Source: Syncephalis fuscata (lineage: Eukaryota; Zoopagomycota; Zoopagomycetes; Zoopagales; Piptocephalidaceae). Taken from it: a stretch of DNA of 32,020 nt. Shown one piece after another: positions 21,571-32,020 of this stretch. The position numbers and the translations under genes were made by a program. Numbering within the stretch: position 1 is the first letter of the stretch; every line of letters starts with the position of its first letter. Location: assembly GCA_025786725.1 (NCBI GenBank), contig JAHLTZ010000083.1, positions 1 to 32,020 of the forward strand, in the 5' to 3' direction. A model generated the notes under the pieces. That model had not been told where the DNA came from. It saw only the letters and a program-made list of their open reading frames with translations, and made no database searches.

Positions 21571-21583
21571 CCTTTTATAAATC
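21571..21583 (-). promoter_or_regulatory. TATA box of the enolase gene
   Basis: The minus strand reads ATTTATAAAAGG, about 140 nt upstream of the enolase ATG, as expected for a highly expressed glycolytic gene. Confidence 0.55.
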
Positions 21584-21645
21584 CTTAACTACAAACTGCC
21601 CCAATTAGTGTCACGATTAAATCAGTGATGACGTTCGCTGTTGTT

Positions 21646-21675
21646 AATAACTGTTAATTTTTAACAGTTGTTATT
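21646..21675. promoter_or_regulatory. 30-bp inverted repeat in the divergent promoter
   Basis: AATAACTGTTAA, a 3-nt spacer, then TTAACAGTTGTTATT form a near-perfect palindrome. It contains two inverted TAACTG/CAGTT cores, the classical Myb-type recognition motif. It lies between enolase and the ankyrin-FYVE-RING gene. The binding protein is inferred from the motif only. Confidence 0.4.
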
Positions 21676-22084
21676 CACACTCAGTAGATCCGAATGAGCG
21701 ACCATTGTGTCAATTGATGTGAATGTGTGACCTGCTTTCTTTTCCACTCTGTATTGCGCCTCGTTTTCTTCTTATTATCGTGTTTTCTACTACGGGACAC
21801 CGTTGTCATATGCACACGCCTCCACACGTGTGGAATGAACCTGACAAGGCGTTGTTGCCGTTGCCATTGTCACTTTTGTTGTTTTTATTGTTGAGCTGTT
21901 CTTGGCTCGCGCGCTATTAGTGCACTTGTGCATACACAAGTTGACTCATCCTTCTTTCGCATCTATTTCTGTTTTAGCATAAGTTATTCGTACAACAGCT
22001 TGTTTATCTCCTATCAACGCGTACCGTTCTTCCTTCTCCTTTTCCTATTCTTTTTATTCGTATTCAATAACGTATTCAGCCGCT

Positions 22085-25000
22085 ATGTCTGGTAGTATAC
22101 CCAACTCGCCGATGGCTGTGTCGGCAGCAACTACGGCTGGGTTTGCGTCTGGTACAAAACCTTCGCGCATTCCTGACTTTGTTCATCCACCAGTGCCTGG
22201 AGAGACTCATCCATTTTATGGTGCTGACCATAATCGCACTGTACGACTGCCCTCGCTGTTGACAGAGCCTGAGCCAACGCCAGAGCAATTAGCGGCGCAT
22301 GCACGCCTATTTACTGCTGCCGAGTGCGGTGCAGCCCGTATTGTACGAGATATTCTAACGGGTCCAGAAGAGCTTGATATTAATGCGCCGTCAACGCAAT
22401 CGGGTATGACACCTATGCAATACGCAGCATCTCGAGGTCATTTGGAAGTGGTACAAATGCTTGCTGACCAATTTAATGCATTTGTGGATATTGCTGATCG
22501 CGAAAGTGAAGTAAGTGTTTATTAACAATATATGCTCAATGCTAATGATCGACAATACAATGATTAGACGGCTTTATTAAAAGCAGCTTATAATGGACAT
22601 TTGCCAATTGTGCAATGTCTTGTTCAACGACGAGCCAATGTACATCACCGAGACCGTGACGGATGGACTGCTCTGCACAATGCATGCGGCCGAGGTCATT
22701 TACGTATTGTACAGCATTTAATCGAGCATGGATCGGCCAATATTGATGTCCAGAGTCAACAAGGCCATACGCCACTAAGTAGGCATGATTAATATATAGT
22801 ATTATAGTATGCTAACGATTATTCTATAGTGAATGCTGCTTCAAAAGGTTTCAGCGAAATTGTTGCCTATTTACTCGGGCCAGCCGGTGCTAATCCATTG
22901 ATTAAAAATCAAAATGGTGAAAATGCCTACGATGCTGCGGCGGCGAATCAACAATCGTTTGTATGTGAAATGCTTGAAACGGCCGAACGTGAATGGTGGA
23001 GCAGATTAGAAAATCCAGGTAGTGGATATATGCATTACTAAACTATATTACTTATTGTTGATTTTATTAGATGGCCGACTACCAGCATATGATCTACTTG
23101 CTCAGCATGTAACTGCCATGATTACAATTCATGAAAATCAACGAGCGGCCACAATGTTTTCTCGTTTACTTTCGATGCAACCACCCAAGTATTCATCAAA
23201 TGCTCTTACACGAGCCGATCCAGCACCATGGACTCGTCCACCCAATCATGAGCCATGCACGCTAGATGATGTTCAATTACCGGTAGATCCACGTTATCAG
23301 CACTTGCGTAGTCCGCGCGAGGATCAACGTGCGTGGTTCTGGCTTACGGATTGGCAGCCAGATGTACACCATCCTCGTACTGACGACGAAGGCTTTGAAT
23401 ACGCGTCTTCATTCATGTCACCTGCGCATGAATGGCGGCCCACTCCGCCACAGAACACACCTGGTGTACGTCGTCGACGCTATGTGCGTGTAATGAAACG
23501 TGTAGTTGAAATCGATGGCATGGATGCTGCAAGTATTGCTGCAAATAACATGGCAACGGATTCGCAAATAGCTACAAGCGACGACCCACGTCGACGATCA
23601 GGATCGTTTGCAGCAATCCAGCCAGATTACATTCAAGAGGCACGTACAGCACTTGAAGAAGCAGTTGCAGAGGCAGAAGATTCGTTGCGATTAGCTGCTC
23701 AATATGAGTATTCGGCTATTGATTTGTTAGATAAAGCAAGAAGTAAGTATAGGTATTTTATTTAGCATTCACTGTGATTAACTAGCATATGTATTAGATG
23801 ACTTGGACTTTGAACGTCGTCAGCGTGCAGCCCACTGTGCTCGTTTATGGCTGGAACGAGCTGAAAACGGACTGCCAGGTGGACGTCGACGTGTAGCCTT
23901 GGCCAAGGCATTTAATCTAGCCAATACACTACTTGATGCGCCCATTCTATCACCTGGCGTGGAACAAGCAACATTTACCAATGAAACTATATCTCGTATT
24001 CCATTTCTAAGCTCGTCGTTTCGTCAGAAATTCACAGGAATGAATGCCGAAGACTTGACTGTAGCCGAACCTATTCGACACGATGACGACGGTTTTGAAC
24101 GCACTGTATTAACAACAAGTTTACAACAATCAGCTCCACCTTTACCGATAGCAACTTTGAATTGGCGTCATTCTGATGATATACACGAATCGGTAGAGTA
24201 CAAGAACGAAGACGAAGACGAAGAAATGGACAATACAAGAGACGAGCATAACCAGCTACCGTTGGATATTGCTAATGATGCTTGCTGTAAGTAGCGGATA
24301 ATTGTTCTGCTTTCATTTATCGCTGCAGTCTTTATTTCTATTTTCCTTTTAATTCTTTTATTTCATTTATTGTGTGTGTGTGTGCAGTGTTTACTTATAA
24401 GACCAACTATTAATACACTTAAATAAATATTCCAGATGTGCAAGACCCTCTTGAAGACCATTCTACAACCGCATCAGGACGGTCCTTGACGGCAAATATG
24501 CCCGATAGTCCTCCTCTGATCTTTTTAGTACCGGACTCGAATCAAGATGACTCGGATGCCGTTGTTTATGCATCATCATCATCATCATCATCAGTAATTG
24601 AAAATGAAACAACAGTTAAAGAAGACTCAGTAGTTGCCTGTGAGTCGTCTCCATTATTGACAACATCAATCGATGCATCAGATAGAGATGATGATGAAGT
24701 AGTAGCGTTGATTAATGCTAATATAAGTTCTATTGAGCTAACAACTAGTTCAAACGAACAAAGCAATATGCACACAATGAATGAGTCTAGCCATTCTAGA
24801 TCATCTAGTATTGCATCCAATTTAGATTCATCTACTATGCCACCAGCCACTACACAAATCAATATCAACAACACTGTATCTAGCTCTGTTTTAGCTACAG
24901 ATGCGTTAGCGGATAGTATTCAACCAACACCATCAGTACCATTATCGATCAATACGCAGCCTTCATCAACAACTATCACAACAATGCCATCTCATATTAC

Positions 25001-26084
25001 GGCTGATCATCACCCACCATCATTGTCGCCGCCATCATCATCATCAGTTCTTTCATCGCTACTACGTCATGGACAGTATTCAATACCAAGTGATGTCTAT
25101 AACGATACAATTACAACCGAGACTATTCCATCAGCACTTGATCCATCGGCTTGGGAGTCGGATCGTGAAGCTACTGTTTGTCGAAACTGTCAACGTAGAT
25201 TTACTCTTTGGATACGTCGACACCATTGTCGGTAGGTTTATTTATATATAAAAATAGATATTAGCGTTACTTAGCGACATTTCCATTATTTAGCCGATGC
25301 GGTTTAGTATTTTGTAATCAGTGTTCCATGGGACGAGCAATTATGATGATATCACTAGGCAGTCATAACGGTGCTGATATTGAAGATGGATTTCAACTTG
25401 GTCCGCTTCTCCTTGAGCGTTTTCCTTCGTTGCAACGGGTTTGCAACAATTGTCAGCAATGGCTGTCGTCACCAACGACCGGTGCAACGGCTGCTGCTGC
25501 CACCACTCCTGCCACGGCCATAGGAGCAACAGCGAGCATGAGACCTACAAACACACCGTTGTCTTCTATACCTCTTGCCTCGTCTTCGTCTTCGATCATT
25601 TCTCGCAACTCCAATCTACATCGCCGCAATAGTCTTTCTAGCGTTCAGAGCACAATGATGGACTGTCCAGTATGTGGTGTTCGTCTTGATAGCTTAGGAG
25701 AGCGTGAACAGCAAGAACGGCATTTGCGCGACTGCTTTGACCAGCCAGATGGCACGCCTCGTGGATTGACCACTGTAAGCTATGCTGGTAAGTACAATGA
25801 ATCACTAATCATTTTACACTACACATATGTACTAAATTATTGATAGTACATATTCTAGCGGCCAATTCACCACTACTAAACAAAGAATGTCCAATCTGCT
25901 TTGAAGAATTTGACCTTGGTAACTAACTTTATCAATACAACCAGCTATTTGTAACTAACTATTGAATGGTCGATTTATCATAGGACATCAAGTGGCTCAT
26001 TTGAATTGTTTGTGTATTTATCACCGCCAATGTATCGATGGTTGGCTTGTTCGCGGCCATTTATGTCCAGTTCATGGCCAATAG
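22085..26084 (+). CDS. Ankyrin-FYVE-RING protein, PIB1-like E3 ligase
   Basis: Nine exons: 22085-22510, 22568-22778, 22830-23018, 23071-23742, 23798-24286, 24436-25231, 25294-25787, 25847-25918, 25984-26084. Together they encode 1149 residues with consistent phases. Four to five ankyrin repeats occupy about 70-275. A Ser/Thr-rich disordered part follows, including a serine run from (CAT/TCA)n. A FYVE zinc finger lies at about 902-985 (CRNC, RRHHCRRCG, FCNQC, VCNNC). A C-terminal RING-H2 lies at 1107-1147 (CPIC...C-x-YHRQCIDGW...CPVH). FYVE binds PtdIns3P on endosomes and vacuoles, and the RING recruits a ubiquitin E2. Yeast Pib1 has the FYVE-RING pair, so endosomal ubiquitination is the likely role; the ankyrin part would choose partners. 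The exon 8 acceptor could instead be at 25858, dropping four residues in frame. Confidence 0.9.
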
Positions 26085-26276
26085 CATTTTACTGAATAGA
26101 CCAGTCAATGAAATGAAGTAGTCTATTTGCACAAGTTGATTTTTAAAGCGTTTTTATATGTTGGATGCTGGTCATCATTATTATATTTTGTTATTCTGTC
26201 TTGTACGAATAAATCTATCCATCCACCACTATATAAATATATACCTAATTATTTCTTTTATTTCCCATCTAGCAAT

Positions 26277-27516
26277 ATGAAGTAAGTTGTAGAGGGAATG
26301 ACACGCTGACTATCCCTTTAATAACAGCGAAAACTACTAGTGTCATAAAAGAGATTCAGCGCATCAATGTACGTGAACTAGATCACGGCATTGAGGGGCG
26401 GGGATCGTGGCATGACCAGTACAAGGACAGTGCCTACGTGTACATTGGCGGTCTGCCTTTGATCTATCGAAGGCGATGTTATTTGTATATTCTCGCAGTA
26501 AGTTATTTAACGCATTCAATACATAAATATAACACGATTCAAGGTTTGGAGAAGTTATGGACATTAACCTAATGAGAGACCAAAAGACCGGCAAATCACG
26601 CGGCTTTTGCTTTCTAAAATATGACAATCAGCGAAGTACAGTGCTAGCCGTTGATAATTTGAACGGTGCTCAGGTAAATAAATTAACTGAACGATGGAGA
26701 GGACTATCTGCTAGCTCAATAGCCAATATTAAATAATTTATTATAACTATAATGTACATTCTAGATATTAGGCCGAACAATACGTGTTGACCATATAGAG
26801 AAATACAAACGTCCTAAAGCGAAAGAAGGAGAGAAGCACGCCGAGACAGAAGAGGAAGCAATGAACTGCGCGCCACAGCCAATTGAAGGTAAGATATATT
26901 AATAACGACAGCAATAGTACTAGTTATTTAATATAAATATGTATATTTAATATATATATTAATGTATATATTAATAATAATAATAGGTACAAACGAATCT
27001 TCAGAAGAGGATAACAACTCAGAGGCAGAATTAATGGCGCAAATTGATCCAGAAGACCCAATGGCCGAATTTATACTTGATAAATTAAGAAAAAAACGAG
27101 CAAAAGAGAAGAAAAAGGCTGAGAAAGAAGAGCGCAAGTTAAAGAAAGACGAGAAGAAAAAGAGTAAAACGGATAAAAAGAAGAAAGGCCGTACATCAGA
27201 CGAGGAGTCTAGTCGAAAGACAATGGAGAAAGAACGTAGAACAGATCGTCGACAGAATCGTAATGATGATGTTAATGATAATGATCATAGTAAAAGTGAT
27301 TATCGTAAAAGTACAACAATAGAAAAGTATCGTCAAAGATCACGATCTAGATCACCAGCACAGTATGACCGACATGCTAAACGATCTAGTCCAAAAAGAT
27401 ATGATCGTTCTCGTTCTAGATCACCTAGAAGACACTATCGTCAAAGAGACGATTGCAAAGATGATGACTATCGTCGGTCACGTAATAGTAATGGTCGTGA
27501 TCATTACCGTCGTTAG
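26277..27516 (+). CDS. IST3/RBMX2-type RRM splicing factor, frame disrupted
   Basis: Exons: 26277-26281 (ATGAA only), 26341-26497, 26544-26673, 26765-26888, 26987-27516; about 315 residues if the frame is intact. The start MNVIKEIQRIN, then SWHDQYKDSAYVYIGGLP (RNP2), GEVMDINLMRDQKTGKS and RGFCFLKY (RNP1) match Ist3/Snu17, the RRM subunit of the RES complex of the activated spliceosome. The C-terminus is a KE-rich coiled region followed by RS repeats (RSRSRSP, RSRSRSPRR). After GGLP the conserved text resumes as EGDVICIFSQ only in another frame. Two bases seem missing, near 26460 and 26468. Everything else is intact, so sequencing error is likelier than pseudogene decay. It converges with the polyubiquitin gene. 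Confidence 0.88.
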
Positions 27517-27525
27517 TTGGCTGCA

Positions 27526-27842
27526 TTTTTAATACATTTTACATTTGTTTAAATAATACATAGACCTGTTTACATATCTATAATTTAATTGTTAATTAAT
27601 AGAAATAAAATGTGATTGAGTTAATTTTAAAAACTAGAATATTAATGATTGTGTATAACAAAATACACTAGTGCATTACTATTGTTAATTGATCGTTTTT
27701 AATACACTTTACTACATTTGTAACAAATACATTAGTATAATTGCATATTTATAATCTAGATGTTAATTAGAAGAAATAAATGTGATCGAGTTTATTTCAA
27801 AAGCCAAAACGACAGTAATTGTTCATAGCAAAATGTAATAGT
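27526..27842. repeat. Tandem duplication in the shared 3' region
   Basis: Two diverged copies (27526-27671 and 27695-27841) share ordered blocks: TTTTTAATACA, ACATTTG, GTTAATTA, AGAAATAAA, TGTGAT.GAGTT and CATAGCAAAAT-like ends. They sit between the convergent IST3/RBMX2 and polyubiquitin genes, so both 3' UTRs fall in the duplication. Each copy carries a plus-strand AATAAA. Confidence 0.7.
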
Positions 27843-27895
27843 TTATTTGATATGGCAGAAGGAGCTAAAACCAGTCAATATTGCTATTGAATTGC

Positions 27896-29449
<1,554 letters not shown>

Positions 29450-32020
29450 TTAAACCTCTTCTAGCTTGTTGCTAGGATCTTCGTCCTCAACCTGGCTTAC
29501 AATGTTCATAAACACGTCTTCCAAGCTGTGAATGAACCAAATGTGTATTAGTAATAGCAAATGAGTAGCGGTAATTAGCACTCACCTTGTCTGACTAAGA
29601 CCCCAGTCGTCAATGCCAAGCGCGTCTTTATTCTTTTGCATATTAAGAAAAACCTCGGATATCTTGGATCCTTCCGATCGAAACTCATACAATGCTGTAG
29701 TAGCAAAACGATCAATGCGCTTCCAGCCGCGCGGCAATATTGACTCTACGAATCTATTGATAGATGATGCATTGTTCTATTAAAATATTGTCAATAAAAA
29801 CACTGGCTCATTCTTACCGGCAAGCCGTCTCTAATTTATGAGGCGTTGCAGCAAGCGATAAACGGTAGCCGCTTCCATATTCCTTTTTCAAATAAACTTG
29901 ATTCTGCATTAAAGTGATAGCGTATAAATAAATAACCGGTAAGTACAAGTCTGTCTACAAAGTACAAGTCTACTGACCCCAATGCACCGTAATGCGCCAC
30001 TAGCCATTATACCAATTTGGCTGCAAAGTGTATCGGCTTCTTCCATCTGATTGGAAAGGCTTGTTTGTTAGTATAATAAAAATAGTAGCGATACTGCTCT
30101 TATAGCATTCATGAGCATCACTTACGGAGTGTGTAGTGAGTATAACAGTTCTATGTCGCTTAGCATTCAAAATAATGCGCCATATAACGCGGCGCACTTG
30201 GGGATCAAGCCCAGTCTAAATACAGCGTATGGTTAATTATAAATACAACTGCGAATAGGCGGTACTTACTGTGGGCTCATCTAAAAAGACAACCTTTGAA
30301 TTACCTAGCAATGATATACCAATAGATAGACGACGCTTTTCGCCACCACTCAATGACTGCAAACAGATGTAGCAATTAAGATTAGCACTTGAATGGGCCA
30401 TTGTTTAATGCATACGGCCACTTACCTGAGCTTGTTGGTGGCTCTGACGTAGCAACTGCACCTCCTTAAGAGCCCGGGTTGCCTCGGCTACTTCATGCTC
30501 CTTAGGAATACCCCGTAGTCGAGCATAGAAGAGCATGTGTTCCATTGGTGTCTATATAATATAAAAATTACAATTAATGACATGTGTAACAAATAATAGT
30601 GTTTAACTTACCAGATCACCCCAATGAATATCGTGTTGTGGACAGACACCTAGTAATCATCGTTAGTTGCTATTAATACTTGTAATTAATAAACTATAAT
30701 AGCAAATACTTACCGATATTAGTGTGAACTGTACCCATTTGTTTAGTAATATCATGACCAGCGATTAAAGCAGTGCCTAAATATACAATAACCATGAGTC
30801 ATTGAATAATCTACTTGTGTATGATATATATATATATATATATATATACGTTACTTACCTGAAGTAGGCTCAATGAGACCAGTAAGCATGTGAAGCAGTG
30901 TACTTTTCCAGCACCATTAGGACCTAGCATAGCAAATAAGCAAATAATAATAATAATAATAATAAACAAATTACTTACCCAATAGACCAAATACGATATT
31001 AGGCTAATTAAAATTATATATTAATTATCAAATCCATTACTATCAAATCTACTTACTTGAACCGAGAATGAAACATCATTAACAGCTGTATTACCAGCAG
31101 CAAATGTCTTTTCAATGTTCTTGACGACCACATTACAATGTGCATCGTAGGTGCCATTCTCTATCTTTTTACGCTCATTCAAAGCATTGACATCTTTAAT
31201 CTAATGAATATAAATATAGTCAGATATACATTCAAATATGTATAGATAGAATACATACAACGGCATTGGGCTTGACAAATGTCTAAATATAAAATATTAA
31301 TAACTATATAAGTTTATCCGATCCATTATTACTTACAGGTGCATCTACTTGTTTTCGGCGACCGAATAAACCAGAAACAACCTTATAAAGAACATGGTGG
31401 TTTGCTCTACGCATATTAAATATAAACTATTAGCTATTTCTATCGTTTGTGCATGTTATTACATACAATGTAAGCAGTGAAAGAATAATACTTTCAATGA
31501 ACAAAATGCCAAAATAACTGATAACGGATCTGACATATTCCAATTGCCAAATGTATATGGCTAGACAATTTAATGTTAGTCTATCGTCTATCCATCTAAT
31601 TACACGCTATATTTACCTGTAGACGATTGGTAAAGGCAGCATGGACGGTAATCAAATGAACTGCATGGTACATAGCAAACGACGGATGAATATACCAAAA
31701 GTATGGTACAGCAGCTTTAAAAATAACACCTATAATTAAATGGTTAGATGGAATCAATTTAATAATATCGTATAACTTACTCGACATACTGCCCACAATA
31801 ACCGATAGAGTTACAAACAAATACGTCAAAACTGTTTATCGTTAGTTTACAAGGAACAAATTATCAATTAAATATTGCTTACTTAATGCACGGCGTGATG
31901 AATTAAATAATGATGCTAAAAAGAAAGCAAAGCAAACTTGTACATGAGACCAAAGAAGCATCAATAAAATATAAACTAAAGGATTGGTACGAGTAAAAAA
32001 GACATCTACCAATAGTAAAA
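29450..32020 (-). CDS. ABCA-subfamily ABC transporter, 3' part, 18 exons
   Basis: Minus-strand exons: 32020-31883 (partial), 31831-31781, 31729-31617, 31560-31467, 31406-31337, 31282-31259, 31200-31057, 31003-30979, 30923-30859, 30776-30714, 30649-30612, 30551-30426, 30356-30270, 30215-30126, 30046-29978, 29903-29818, 29753-29586, 29525-29450. The 5' part lies beyond the window. Membrane helices come first ([16 protein letters not shown], then [16 protein letters not shown]). Next is a complete nucleotide-binding domain: Walker A GPNGAGK, Q-loop GVCPQHD, signature [10 protein letters not shown], Walker [14 protein letters not shown] and H-loop [12 protein letters not shown]. The ABCA-type tail follows (LRCIG, then LSQTSLEDVF). 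ABCA proteins flip or export lipids. Two exons are one base short (65 nt including Walker A; 94 nt at 31467-31560), breaking frame; probable assembly errors. Donor 29977 is GTCAGT. Confidence 0.92.
30824..30848. repeat. (TA)n microsatellite in an ABCA intron
   Basis: About 12 TA units lie inside the intron 30777-30858, not overlapping the splice sites. A TAA run near 30946-30963 lies in the next intron. Confidence 0.9.

Overview
The window looks like nuclear DNA of an early-diverging ('zygomycete-grade') fungus. Supporting signs are an AT-rich genome, GT-AG introns mostly 46-98 nt long, a polyubiquitin with fungal-type residues, a DIL-plus-ankyrin protein, an IST3/RBMX2 splicing factor, a PIB1-like FYVE-RING protein and an ABCA transporter (a subfamily largely lost from Dikarya). 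The lineage is inferred; no ribosomal or tRNA gene is present to test it.

Layout. 1-2.1 kb holds one probable terminal exon. 2.15-4.1 kb is an F-box protein (+). 4.27-5.22 kb is a transposon-like element with 208-bp terminal inverted repeats; a shortened second copy lies at 18.99-19.83 kb. 6.7-9.2 kb is an ankyrin/DIL protein (-). 9.2-12.6 kb has no convincing gene. 12.6-14.0 kb is an alpha/beta-hydrolase-fold protein lacking two of its three catalytic residues (-). 15.15-17.06 kb is the most unusual locus. 17.69-18.85 kb contains two tRNA-derived SINE copies. 20.07-21.43 kb is enolase (-), divergent from a nine-exon ankyrin-FYVE-RING gene at 22.09-26.08 kb (+). 26.28-27.52 kb is IST3/RBMX2 (+), convergent with an intronless five-unit polyubiquitin gene (27.90-29.04 kb, -). 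29.45-32.02 kb is the 3' part of an ABCA transporter (-) with 18 exons in view.

Main discovery. A minus-strand gene begins with a conventional signal-peptide exon (17064-16971). It then runs through an array of about 22 degenerate ~80-bp tandem repeats. In each unit an intron end (..TAATAG) is followed by three variable bases and then a 5' splice site (GTAAGT or GTAGGT). Read as 22 consecutive micro-exons (21 of 3 nt, one of 6 nt) in the phase fixed by exon 1, they give an uninterrupted 24-residue basic tail with cysteines spaced C-x3-C-x9-C-x-C. The stop codon falls immediately after the last acceptor site. The product is a 55-residue secreted cysteine-rich peptide with almost every mature residue on its own exon. 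I know of no described gene with this structure.

Four apparent single-base losses, several at homopolymers, break otherwise conserved reading frames in the IST3/RBMX2 and ABCA genes. Assembly error is the likeliest cause.
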